Positions 42,456-50,635 of a stretch of DNA of 64,000 nucleotides are shown here, one piece after another. Source of the stretch: Fibrobacter sp. UBA4297 (GTDB taxonomy: Bacteria > Fibrobacterota > Fibrobacteria > Fibrobacterales > Fibrobacteraceae); contig NZ_DGUZ01000015.1 in the NCBI RefSeq assembly GCF_002394865.1, positions 1 through 64,000 on the forward strand. Direction: 5' to 3'. The translations under genes and the position numbers were made by a program. Below the pieces are notes generated by a model, which ran no database searches, was not told where the DNA came from, and saw only the letters and a program-made list of their open reading frames with translations. How positions within the stretch are numbered: position 1 is the first letter of the stretch; every line of letters begins with the position of its first letter.

Positions 42456-43574
42456 ATGTTTGGGATTATCATAATTTTCATCGTAATCTTCTCAATCTTT
42501 CTCTATACGCGCCATAAAAATGAAAATACAGAAACAGAAGAAACCGACATATTTAATTCCTCACAAATAATTGCGCCTGTAGATAAAGGTGAATATGAAC
42601 TATTCCAACAACAACACAAATATCTTCAGAACATAAACTTAAACGATGTGTTAAATTTCGCACGAACATCAACAGAAAAGAACTGCAAAGATATATTTAT
42701 CGACTACATAAAGAAAGATGTCGAACAATCGTACTCGAAATCCGAAATTTCTTCAGCTAGCAAAAAACTCTTTACCTTATTTCAACTCTCATTTGATGAA
42801 AAAAATTATGAACTAGCCTATAACTCATTACTCACTTACATTTATTTAAGTATCAATGAATTTCTCCGTGACCACAGCAAAAGAATGGAGATTTTCGCAT
42901 CTTTAAAACTCTACGCCCTCTGGAAAAGAGAAAAACCCGAAATACCATTCAATCAATTTACATACGTTAATCAACTTCAGGAAATCTTAGAAAAAGACGA
43001 TGAACAATTACGTCTAGATTTCGAAAAAGTTTGGTACAACATAGAGATTCCATTTCATCTATACACCATTGCAGAATGTATTGACATATACTTTTGGGCT
43101 AGAGATGGTAAAACTGAAATGCTAAAGAAAATCAATAGCAGCAAGGAAGAAATCTCATTAGGAAATTCTATGGGACGCCTAGAAGAAGGATACTATCACC
43201 TAGAGAACGCTCAAAAGTACCATGCTCAGAAAAATTATCCCGATGCAAGACAAGCATTTTTGAAAGCCGATGAATCTTTTAAGCAGGCTAATGCTTCCAT
43301 AGAACGAAACAATGTTCAAAAACTATTTTGTAACTGTGTAAAAGAAGATCCATCTTTCGACAAAACTCTAAAATGCCTATCTAAAATCATAGCTGATAAT
43401 CCAAAAATTATGCAATCTGAACTAATCAAGATGGTTGAAGTGCCTCCGCATTCTATTGCAAAGGACGATGCTTCCTCAACTCTTTATTTTGCAGATAAAT
43501 TTGGCTTAGTCATTCGAACTAAGAAAGGGAGAAGTTACGAACTAACTCTCCCAGAAGTCAATACTGAAGATTAA
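42456..43574 (+). CDS. Membrane-anchored protein of unknown function with TPR-like helices
   Basis: 372 residues: one N-terminal membrane helix (FGIIIIFIVIFSIFLY) with a cytoplasm-side RHK, then a largely helical soluble domain. ENAQKYHAQKNYPDARQAFL near residue 250 looks like a TPR helix pair. A C-terminal segment (LIKMVEVPPHSIAKDDASST onward) may be a winged helix. GAGG precedes the ATG. Base composition is clearly more AT-rich than dsbD and glgM-like neighbours, which suggests recent acquisition. No family recognised. Confidence 0.7.
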   Translation: MFGIIIIFIVIFSIFLYTRHKNENTETEETDIFNSSQIIAPVDKGEYELFQQQHKYLQNINLNDVLNFARTSTEKNCKDIFIDYIKKDVEQSYSKSEISSASKKLFTLFQLSFDEKNYELAYNSLLTYIYLSINEFLRDHSKRMEIFASLKLYALWKREKPEIPFNQFTYVNQLQEILEKDDEQLRLDFEKVWYNIEIPFHLYTIAECIDIYFWARDGKTEMLKKINSSKEEISLGNSMGRLEEGYYHLENAQKYHAQKNYPDARQAFLKADESFKQANASIERNNVQKLFCNCVKEDPSFDKTLKCLSKIIADNPKIMQSELIKMVEVPPHSIAKDDASSTLYFADKFGLVIRTKKGRSYELTLPEVNTED

Positions 43575-43578
43575 TAGC

Positions 43579-43607
43579 AAAAAAGGTGGCTTGAGGCCTC
43601 CTTTTTT
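43579..43607 (+). terminator. Terminator after the AT-rich gene
   Basis: AAAAAAGG-T-GGC, TTGAG loop, GCC-T-CCTTTTTT: a stem with one T-T mismatch. Confidence 0.75.
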
Positions 43608-43620
43608 CGCTTTACTGGCG

Positions 43621-43646
43621 ATGCCGGAATAAATCCGGCATGACAA
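43621..43646. repeat. Hairpin with TGACA tail
   Basis: ATGCCGGA-ATAAA-TCCGGCAT, perfect 8-bp stem running into GACAA. Its 3' half is identical to 20681-20700. It lies between convergent genes. Confidence 0.75.
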
Positions 43647-43648
43647 CA

Positions 43649-44881
43649 TTAAACGCGCTTTCCTTCGCGCTTGTAGCGTTCGATGCATTCCTGATAAAAG
43701 TCGAATGTCTGCTTGGCAATGGTCTTCCAGCTGAACACGTCAATGGCGCGCTTGCGGCTGACTTCGCCCATCTTCTTTGCAAGTTCAGGATTCTCAAGAA
43801 TTTTGTTAAGCTTATTCGCAAAGTCCGTCTGGAAAGCCTTCGGGTCGGCCGGTTCAAAGTTCGTCTCGGACACAGCCTTGAGCGGCACGAGGTAACCCGT
43901 TTCGCCATCGACGATGATTTCCGGAATGCCACCGACAGCAGAGCCAACGACAGGCGTTCCACAGCTCATGGCTTCGAGATTGATAATGCCGAACGGTTCA
44001 TAAAGCGACGGCGTTGCAAAAACGGTGGCATGGCTGTAGAGCACGCGAAGTTCCGTGTGAGGCACAGCGTCCTGAATCCAAACGACGCCATCGCGCGTCT
44101 TCTGGACTTCTTCAATCAGGTGCTTGCATTCGTCGGCAAGTTCCTGCGTGTCGGGAGCCCCTGCGCAAAGCACCACCTGCGCGTTCTTGTCGATCTGCGG
44201 GATAGCCTGAATGAGCTGGCTGATGCCCTTCTGGCGCGTAATGCGGCCCACAAAGAGCACGAACGGACGCTTCGGATCCACGCCCCATTTCTTCAAGATT
44301 TCTTCGTCGAAAGTCGGCTTGTAAAAGTCCGGGTCGATACCGTTGTAAATCACCTTCACGCGGTCTTCCGGTACTCCGTACAACTTCATTACATCGCGCT
44401 TCATGCCCTCGCTCACAGCAATCACGCCGTCCGCCGCTTCGTAAGCGGTGCGTTCAATCCAGCAGCTCATGTTATAGCCGCCGTCACCGAGCTGTTCGGC
44501 CTTCCACGGACGGTGCGGTTCGAGCGAATGCGTCGTGAGAATCAGCGGGCACTGCAAAAGGCGACTTGCGACCACGCCGCCAAAATGGCTGTACCATGTA
44601 TGGCAATGAATCACATCGATATCCTTGAGCGAGGACATCCACTGCAAATTAATATCGAGCGGCTTCAAGATTTTCTTGAAACGTTCGTCTGCCGGATTAT
44701 GTTCTAGCTTCTGGCTAAAACCAATGGCTCGGATATTGTCTGCATCGTCATTCTGCGCACCAAAGCAACGTGCTTCGATGTGGCAGAGCTTGGAAAGTTC
44801 TTGACTGAGGAATTTGACGTGGATACCTGCACCGCCATAGATTTCTGGCGGAAATTCATTAGTAAGGATAGCAGCATTCAT
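43649..44881 (-). CDS. Glycogen synthase, GT4 (GlgM/actinobacterial-type) family
   Basis: 410 residues, GT-B fold. Builds alpha-1,4-glucan (or maltose-1-phosphate in GlgM) from ADP-glucose. Motifs: TNEFPPEIYGGAGIHV at the N-terminus, HCHTWYSHFGG, THSLEPHRPWK, the donor site FVGRITRQKGI, and SLYEPFGIINLEAMSCGTPV with the E-x7-E pattern of GT4. The YGGAGIHV and LEPHRPWK blocks are those of the Corynebacterium-type enzymes, not GT5 GlgA. Fibrobacter stores much glycogen. No Shine-Dalgarno; GTGGTTA repeats lie just upstream (44890-44905). Confidence 0.85.
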   Translation of the reverse strand: MNAAILTNEFPPEIYGGAGIHVKFLSQELSKLCHIEARCFGAQNDDADNIRAIGFSQKLEHNPADERFKKILKPLDINLQWMSSLKDIDVIHCHTWYSHFGGVVASRLLQCPLILTTHSLEPHRPWKAEQLGDGGYNMSCWIERTAYEAADGVIAVSEGMKRDVMKLYGVPEDRVKVIYNGIDPDFYKPTFDEEILKKWGVDPKRPFVLFVGRITRQKGISQLIQAIPQIDKNAQVVLCAGAPDTQELADECKHLIEEVQKTRDGVVWIQDAVPHTELRVLYSHATVFATPSLYEPFGIINLEAMSCGTPVVGSAVGGIPEIIVDGETGYLVPLKAVSETNFEPADPKAFQTDFANKLNKILENPELAKKMGEVSRKRAIDVFSWKTIAKQTFDFYQECIERYKREGKRV

Positions 44882-44974
44882 AGAACAAACCGTGGTTAGT
44901 GGTTAGCAAACAGTGGTTGGGGAAAATACCCGCAAACTGTTTTCATGGATAATTATAAAAAATTGTATATGGAG

Positions 44975-45021
44975 ATGCCCGCTCGGAGGCGGGCATGACA
45001 ATAATATTTGCGGGCATGACA
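44975..45021. repeat. TGACA hairpin plus an extra half copy
   Basis: ATGCCCGC-TCGGAG-GCGGGCAT followed by GACA (44975-45000), then a lone 3' half GCGGGCATGACA at 45010-45021. Confidence 0.75.
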
Positions 45022-45035
45022 AGCATAAAACAAAC

Positions 45036-45079
45036 ACCTCGACCATGAAGATCGAGGCGCTTGGTGTTTGGAGTGTTTA
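45036..45079. repeat. 44-bp element, copy A (downstream of the esterase gene)
   Basis: CCTCGACCATGAAGATCGAGG is a 6-bp CCTCGA/TCGAGG hairpin followed by CGCTTGGTGTTTGGAGTGT. A similar sequence is at 46472-46514, so the esterase gene is flanked by direct copies. On the minus strand the hairpin precedes a weak T-rich run and may terminate that gene. Confidence 0.6.
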
Positions 45080-45084
45080 AGTGA

Positions 45085-46347
45085 TTAGAAGTTCTTGCAC
45101 TGGGTCTTCCATTTGCCCTGCTTGCCGATGATGTTGCCATCAATATACTTGCCGCTATTACCCACGAAATCCGCCTTGCGGAAGTCTTCACCACCGAGAT
45201 GCCAACGCATCCAGGCAACTGTTGCAGCCATGCCGTCCCAGGAGCCGGAACCGTGGCCGTAGCCGCCTTCGCTGTTACGCGGACCACCCGTCATTTCAAT
45301 CAGGCAGGCTGGCGCCTTGACGTCGCGGTTGTTGTAATCGTTCTTGGCGTTATCCTTTTCCATGCCGACTTCACCAAAGAGGATTGCAATCGAGCGATCA
45401 GTCGCAACATTCTTTGCACCGGCACCGCCCCAGTCGCCACTATTGTTGAGGAACGCCGTGAGCACGCGCTTATCCTTAATGACAGCCTGTTCAGATTCAA
45501 GGCCGCCCATAGAGTGCCCGGAACAACCGACAACATTCATGTTGAGCTTTTCGTAAAGCGGGCTATTGCGGTCCTTGTTCTGCTGATCCATCCAGTCAAG
45601 AGCCTTGATTGCCTGGGACGCATTACCCGGAGATTCCTTAAGCGCAATCACCACAAAGCCATGCGATGCAAGCCTGCGAATCATGCCCTCGTAGGCACCC
45701 GGTTCAGTACCGCCACCTGGCCCCCATACGACAACACCGTGCTTCTGGTCGTTGGAAAGCTGTTCTGGATAAGCAAGGATGCCTGCGCCATCCCAACCGG
45801 TACGCGTCTTGTAGACAACCCTCATCTGATCCTTTTCTTCTTCCTTGCCACTTGCAAGGAAAATTCCCTTCGGCTTCGCCTCTTCGCTTGAACTCGATTC
45901 AACCTTTTTTTCTTCGGAGCTGGAGGAGCTTACGGCAGGAGCAGTCTCAGAACTGGAGCTTACGACCGGAGCCTTATCGGAACTGGAAGCCGGGTCCTGC
46001 ACATCTGCACTGGAAGCCGGATTCTGTGCATCGGCACTAGAAGTGGCAATAGCATCGCTACTAGAGGTCAGAACCGGATTTGTATCCGGACCACATGCAT
46101 CGGGCAAGCTGGAGGCTACACAAGGGTCTACCCAAGGATCATCCTGAGCCGAGCCCGTGGAGCTGGAAGAGATTTCAGACCCCGCGCCACCCTGGGAATC
46201 AGAACTTACACCCGGCTGGATTTCTTCAGCAGAGCTGGACGAAAAACTAGATATATTATTATTGAGTGCCGAAGTGGCGTCTTCGCCGCAATTCAAAAAA
46301 GCAAGCGAACTTGCCATGACCACAGCTTTTAAAATTTTCGATTTCAT
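45085..46347 (-). CDS. Alpha/beta-hydrolase lipoprotein with Ser-rich linker (dienelactone/cutinase-like esterase)
   Basis: 420 residues. The lipobox LAFLNC (Cys20) is followed by about 140 residues of Ser/Ala/Asp-rich linker with many SSSS tracts, typical of Fibrobacter surface lipoproteins, then an alpha/beta-hydrolase from about 165. HGVVVWGPGGG gives the oxyanion strand, GCSGHSMGG the nucleophile Ser, and the C-terminal GYGHGSGSW region a candidate His. The fold resembles PET-hydrolase/cutinase or dienelactone hydrolases; a role in cutting acyl or polyester links in plant wall is plausible but unproved. AGGAGA precedes the ATG. Confidence 0.82.
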   Translation of the reverse strand: MKSKILKAVVMASSLAFLNCGEDATSALNNNISSFSSSSAEEIQPGVSSDSQGGAGSEISSSSTGSAQDDPWVDPCVASSLPDACGPDTNPVLTSSSDAIATSSADAQNPASSADVQDPASSSDKAPVVSSSSETAPAVSSSSSEEKKVESSSSEEAKPKGIFLASGKEEEKDQMRVVYKTRTGWDGAGILAYPEQLSNDQKHGVVVWGPGGGTEPGAYEGMIRRLASHGFVVIALKESPGNASQAIKALDWMDQQNKDRNSPLYEKLNMNVVGCSGHSMGGLESEQAVIKDKRVLTAFLNNSGDWGGAGAKNVATDRSIAILFGEVGMEKDNAKNDYNNRDVKAPACLIEMTGGPRNSEGGYGHGSGSWDGMAATVAWMRWHLGGEDFRKADFVGNSGKYIDGNIIGKQGKWKTQCKNF

Positions 46348-46471
46348 TTTTGTTCTCCTATTTTAACCCATAACCTCTATAGAAGGTATCTTTTAGATTC
46401 GTAAAACGCTCGCGTTTACAATAAAGTTCCGTGGATAAAAAATCCAAAGACCCCAGCCTACCACGCAAAAA

Positions 46472-46514
46472 CGCCTCGACCAAATTGATCGAGACGCTTG
46501 GTTGTTGGAGTGTG
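46472..46514. repeat. Element copy B (upstream of the esterase gene)
   Basis: CCTCGACCAAATTGATCGAG then ACGCTTGGTTGTTGGAGTGT. It matches copy A at 45036-45079 over most positions, with the differences concentrated in the loop. Confidence 0.6.
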
Positions 46515-46602
46515 GAAATTATTTCGCTAATAATAAAATACCTGAAAAATTTGCCCCAGACCATAGTTACGAACTACGTTTTATGGACAAAAAATCCAAG
46601 CA

Positions 46603-46634
46603 CAAAAAAAAGCCCCAGCGCAAAGGCCAGGGCG
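46603..46634 (-). terminator. Terminator of folE
   Basis: On the minus strand GCCCTGGC, loop, GCTGGGGC (two G-T wobbles) followed by eight T. Confidence 0.8.
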
Positions 46635-46682
46635 ATAAAATGTAACCAAAAGATTCCATGAGCGGGACCATGCCCGCGAAAG

Positions 46683-47252
46683 CTACCTTGGAGCGTAAAT
46701 GCGGGACATGAATTCGGCGCGGGTCTTTTCGTCCGTCTTGAAACGGCCCAAAAGCTGAGTGGTCACCATGGTTGCACCCGGCTTTTTCACACCGCGCATC
46801 GTCATGCACATGTGAGAAGCTTCAAGAACCACGGCAACGCCCTTCGGCTGGAGCACTTTCTGAATGAGTTCCGCAATCTGGCGCGTCATGCGTTCCTGAA
46901 TCTGCGGGAAGCGGGCATAAAATTCCACCACACGCGGGATTTTCGAAAGACCGACCACGCAATCACCCGGGATATAGGCCACGTGAGCCTTGCCCGTGAA
47001 CGGCAAAAAGTGGTGTTCGCACATACTCGCAAACTCGATATCCGGCACAATGATCATTTCGTCGTACTTTTCGTGGAAACGCGTCTTGAGGATGTCCTCG
47101 GCCTTCATTTCGCCCGTAAGGCTTGTCATGAGCTCGGCGTACATCTTTGCAACACGCTTCGGCGTATCGATAAGGCCTTCACGGTTCGGGTCTTCGCCCA
47201 TGCCTTCCAGAATCATCCGGAAGCCGTCTTCCATTTTCTTAAAATCCATCAT
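46683..47252 (-). CDS. folE: GTP cyclohydrolase I
   Basis: First step of folate (and pterin) synthesis: GTP to dihydroneopterin triphosphate. 189 residues from ATG 47252, the normal core length. Zn ligands are in FASMCEHHFLPF (Cys, His) and SHMCMTMRGV (Cys); GLSKIPRVVEFYARFPQIQE and QERMTRQIAE are the conserved substrate and decamer segments. The ORF from 47348 adds 32 residues without family features. TATAAT ends seven bases before this ATG and no Shine-Dalgarno is seen, so a leaderless mRNA is likely. Confidence 0.95.
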   Translation of the reverse strand: MMDFKKMEDGFRMILEGMGEDPNREGLIDTPKRVAKMYAELMTSLTGEMKAEDILKTRFHEKYDEMIIVPDIEFASMCEHHFLPFTGKAHVAYIPGDCVVGLSKIPRVVEFYARFPQIQERMTRQIAELIQKVLQPKGVAVVLEASHMCMTMRGVKKPGATMVTTQLLGRFKTDEKTRAEFMSRIYAPR

Positions 47253-47607
47253 GCGAGCAATTATAAAAAAATATCCAGTGTCGAGCAACCGTAACCGGGT
47301 TGAAATTGCATCACGGCTTTTAAATCCAGCAATTGCGCCAGCGAGCAAAAATCACTTTTTTACAAAGTAATAAGAACGTTTGCAAAGTCTTTCGCGTTTT
47401 GATTGTTAGACTATATGATACGCTATTTAATGATACACGAACGTATCATTATTAAAATTTCGCTTTAAAAAATAAAAAAAAATGATGTTTTTGCTCAAAA
47501 ATTCGAGACTTTGTAATATTTTTTTATTGCCTTCAGAAATGTCGCGAAATTAAATTTATAGATGTCGGGGCGCATTGGTGCCAACTGAAAACGAAAGGAA
47601 AGTGAAC
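47253..47607. other. Intergenic region between divergent folE and the TIGR02147-type regulator
   Basis: About 355 AT-rich bases holding the folE promoter box, the ATGATAC inverted repeat at 47429-47450 and a poly-A/T stretch near 47465-47490. No gene is seen. Over 150 bases lie between the operator-like repeat and the regulator start, so the leader may be long. Confidence 0.6.
47415..47450. promoter_or_regulatory. Operator-like repeats ATGATAC / GTATCAT
   Basis: AATGATAC-ACGAAC-GTATCATT is a perfect 8-bp inverted repeat (47429-47450), and a further direct copy ATGATACG lies at 47415-47422. This is a dimer-binding-site layout upstream of a regulator gene. Confidence 0.6.
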
Positions 47608-48432
47608 ATGAAGCCCATTCTTAATTATTTGGATTATCGTTGCTACATGCGCGATTTCTACGAGGAGCGGAAGAAGTCATCCGCGTTTTCGTGGAGGGAA
47701 TTCGCCAAGCTAGCCGGATTCGTCTCGCCCACGTACTTGAAACTGGTGTGCGACGGAAAGACAAACTTGAGCAAGCCCGGCATTCAAAAAGTCGCGAAGG
47801 CTATGGGTCTCGAGGGATTCGAACGAACCTTCTTTGAAAACCTAGTGCAATTGGGCCATGTGAAAAGCGATGCCGAGAAGAAAACCGTGCTTGCAAAAAT
47901 CCTGCAGTCGGCCAAGGAGAACAAGATGCACGTCCTGAATGCGGACGGTTTCCGCTTCTGTGAACATCCGGTGTGCCCGATTGTGCGGGAACTTGCCCCG
48001 CTGATGCCCGGCGCGCTTCCAAGCGAAATGGCCGCAAAAATCAATTCCGAGGTTACGGCGCTCGATGTCCGCGATACACTCCAGTTCTTGGTAAAGACAG
48101 GACTTCTAAAAAAGACGGGCGAGAATTCCTACAAGCAGACTTCGAAAATGGTGAAAATTTCGAAGGACGCCTTGCCCCTGACGGTACGCTCCATGAACCG
48201 CGAAATGGGCCGTCTCGGCTTTCTGTCGCTGGACAACACAGAAGTTGACGAACGAAGCGTCTCGGGCCTCACCATGGGCGTCGACGAAATTACCTACCGC
48301 CGTATCGAGCGCGAGGTGAACGAGTGTCGCCGCAAGGTAGCCGCCATCGCCGGCGAATGCAAAAAAATTAACCAGGTCTACCGCCTGAATCTGCAACTTT
48401 TCCCACTGACGAAGAAAGTCGATGAAACCTAG
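47608..48432 (+). CDS. TIGR02147/DUF4423-type Fibrobacter regulatory protein
   Basis: 274 residues of the Fibrobacter-expanded TIGR02147 family. The start LNYLDYRCYMRDFYEERKK and the following FSWREFAKLAGFVSPTYLKL with VCDGKTNLSKPGIQKVAKAM form a helix-turn-helix. A second winged-helix-like part is near 150-200 (LQFLVKTGLLKKTGENSY). The C-terminus is helical. Such genes commonly precede a surface lipoprotein gene, as here (8-base gap). AAAGGAAA precedes ATG 47608; the GTG at 47575 is rejected. Likely a local transcription regulator. Confidence 0.85.
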   Translation: MKPILNYLDYRCYMRDFYEERKKSSAFSWREFAKLAGFVSPTYLKLVCDGKTNLSKPGIQKVAKAMGLEGFERTFFENLVQLGHVKSDAEKKTVLAKILQSAKENKMHVLNADGFRFCEHPVCPIVRELAPLMPGALPSEMAAKINSEVTALDVRDTLQFLVKTGLLKKTGENSYKQTSKMVKISKDALPLTVRSMNREMGRLGFLSLDNTEVDERSVSGLTMGVDEITYRRIEREVNECRRKVAAIAGECKKINQVYRLNLQLFPLTKKVDET

Positions 48433-48440
48433 GGGAATGT

Positions 48441-50594
48441 ATGAAAATGTTGAAAACTTTGAATAGCCTACCGATTGTCGCATCGTTCCTTGCCATCGCA
48501 TTTTTCGACGCCTGCTCCGAAACCGAAAACCCGCAGGACGCCGGCGTTTGGGAAGACGAACCCGCCATTGCGATTAATGAAAGTTCGTCCAGTTCAGAAA
48601 ATTCGTCTAGTTCACTTTTGGAAATCAAATCCTCGAGTTCTGTCGTGGAGGAAAGCAGTTCCTCGGTGAAAATGGAGTCATCAAGTTCATACAACGTCGG
48701 AATAAACTTTCCGATAAACCACGGATGCGGAATAGCACCCAAAGTCTACACAGACCCACTGGAAACAATGCCCACTGCGAAAGCAGCAAAGATAAAAGCG
48801 GGATCCGCCAAGGAGCCCTCGTACGCAGCCATTATGATGAAAGATGAGAAATATGGAGTCCTGAGCGCCTTTGTCGAAAAACGTCTCGAGGTTCTTGAAA
48901 AACAAGGAGCAGCACACGATTCCGCTTGGATACAGGCGGCAGAAGAACTGTTGCAAGAACTCGGTCTAGACTCCCTACTTGCCGATCGCCATATGCCGGT
49001 ATATTATATGGAATATACCTTGTTCTACCTTTACGGAAGTGGCAGCAATCAATTGAAAGCGCATTTGGTCGACGATTTTGCCGACGGCAAGCTTGAACCG
49101 AAAAACTACTGCTTCAGTAATAAGCCTTACGATAAATTTGACCAAGTTGCCTTTAATTTCATGCCCATAGGATGCGTATACGATGAACACGAGATTTTGG
49201 ACCCGGAAGCCATCATCAAGAACATCTGGCGCAAGTGCTCTGGAATGCCGTACTGCAGCGATGCGCTGGTCGGGAAGTTCAATAAAGACAGTTCACTAAT
49301 TTGCAAAAGTAGCAGGTATTACGCTTATACCATAAATGACGATACCTATACCAATTGGGAAATAGCCTCACCACTGGATGTCGAAACGTCGGGAAACCCC
49401 TGCGACGCCGACGGCAAGTTCATCGTGAGCCGCAAGAACCCCGATCGCTCCTATATTTGCACAGCCGATAGTGGATGGGATTCAACAACGACCGTCAAGA
49501 TCGAAATGAAGCAAATCCCGTGCGATACAGTAGGAGCATTGTTCAAGAGCAAACTGAATCCTGGAGGGGTTTATATTTGTAGGGATACCGTCTGGACCGG
49601 GGAATATCTCTGGAATCGAGAATATACCCTAAATGCATGGGACAAGGCGACTCCTTTTGAAGCCGAAGTCGCGGACGTTCCCTGTGAAAAAAATGGGGAA
49701 ATGATAAAAAGCGTCGTGGCTCCGGATTCATTCCATATTTGTAGGGACGGCATTTGGGGATTAGCCACCCGCTTGGAAAGGGAAACCTACAAGATCCCAT
49801 GCGACGAAGAGGGCAAACATTTCGAAAGCCAAGAACTCCAATCTATGTATTATGTGTGCCATGAAGGCAAATGGCATCAATTTGACGAAATCACTTGCGA
49901 AAATGGCGCAAGGTACTCTACGGCCAATGAAAAGGACAAAAAATACAAGACGAATTATGCCTGCAAAGACGGAAAGTGGTATTCAAGCAAAGACGAATCC
50001 TGGGAAATTCCATACGAACTTTATTTCAATCCCAACATTGAATACGGCTCGTTTTCAGATCCGAGAGATGGCCGCACCTATCGTACCATTGGCTACCGAG
50101 GAACAACATGGATGGCCGAAAATCTCAAGTATCAAGGAACTCCAGAAACCTTTGAAGTTGACAAAAAATACTGCAAAAGTGACAATTGCAAAAATTCAGG
50201 TTACTACTATACCATAAATGCTGCGGAACAAGCCTGCCCGGAGGGATGGAGATTCCCGACAAATAACGAAGTTGCACTTCTAAGTACTCCTGACGACTCA
50301 GAAGAAGTTAGTGTGTCCTCGACGCGAAAGTTGTTCAATGCATTGTTCTCACAGATGAATAGCTTGGGCCTTGGCTATGATGGATTGGATAAATATGGAC
50401 TGAGTTTCACCAAGACCGGCCTATTTAATAGAGAAGTCTATGTGAATAGCGACTATCAGTACTTCTGGATCCAGGATACCGGAGAAAGTGAAATAACGCT
50501 AGCGGAAATAACAACCTACGCGATAGACTTGTCTAACAGATTCTACAGTGTCAGGAATGACATCAAGGCTCCCGTCCGCTGCGTCAAGGAATAA
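48441..50594 (+). CDS. FISUMP-domain surface lipoprotein with Cys-paired modules
   Basis: 717 residues. Lipobox AFFDAC, then a Ser-rich linker (SSSSSENSSSS, about 50-80). A helical domain follows. From about 310 come at least four modules of about 45 residues in the form PC-x-x-x-G-x(8-12)-Y-x-C-x-x-G-x-W (for example PCDADGKFIVSRKNPDRSYI, GGVYICRDTVW, YYVCHEGKWH). The C-terminal third is the Fibrobacter major paralogous (TIGR02145) domain: DGRTYRTIGYRGTTWMAENL, ACPEGWRFPTNNE, and APVRCVKE at the end. The function of this family is unknown; probably surface binding. Co-transcribed with the upstream regulator. Confidence 0.88.
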   Translation: MKMLKTLNSLPIVASFLAIAFFDACSETENPQDAGVWEDEPAIAINESSSSSENSSSSLLEIKSSSSVVEESSSSVKMESSSSYNVGINFPINHGCGIAPKVYTDPLETMPTAKAAKIKAGSAKEPSYAAIMMKDEKYGVLSAFVEKRLEVLEKQGAAHDSAWIQAAEELLQELGLDSLLADRHMPVYYMEYTLFYLYGSGSNQLKAHLVDDFADGKLEPKNYCFSNKPYDKFDQVAFNFMPIGCVYDEHEILDPEAIIKNIWRKCSGMPYCSDALVGKFNKDSSLICKSSRYYAYTINDDTYTNWEIASPLDVETSGNPCDADGKFIVSRKNPDRSYICTADSGWDSTTTVKIEMKQIPCDTVGALFKSKLNPGGVYICRDTVWTGEYLWNREYTLNAWDKATPFEAEVADVPCEKNGEMIKSVVAPDSFHICRDGIWGLATRLERETYKIPCDEEGKHFESQELQSMYYVCHEGKWHQFDEITCENGARYSTANEKDKKYKTNYACKDGKWYSSKDESWEIPYELYFNPNIEYGSFSDPRDGRTYRTIGYRGTTWMAENLKYQGTPETFEVDKKYCKSDNCKNSGYYYTINAAEQACPEGWRFPTNNEVALLSTPDDSEEVSVSSTRKLFNALFSQMNSLGLGYDGLDKYGLSFTKTGLFNREVYVNSDYQYFWIQDTGESEITLAEITTYAIDLSNRFYSVRNDIKAPVRCVKE

Positions 50595-50601
50595 AAAAAT
50601 A

Positions 50602-50628
50602 AATCCCGCGATTTTTAACCGCGGGATT
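50602..50628. terminator. Bidirectional terminator between convergent genes
   Basis: AATCCCGCG, loop ATTTTTAAC, CGCGGGATT. On the minus strand it is followed by TATTTTTTTATT and serves the nitroreductase gene. Confidence 0.8.
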
Positions 50629-50635
50629 ACCTGTA

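Larger units (their letters stand above)
46348..46682. other. Intergenic region between the esterase gene and folE
   Basis: About 335 bases. It contains element copy B (46472-46514), two near-copies of TGGA(T/C)AAAAAATCCA (46433 and 46584) that are self-complementary at the ends, and the folE terminator (46603-46634). No ORF here has credible content. Confidence 0.55.
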
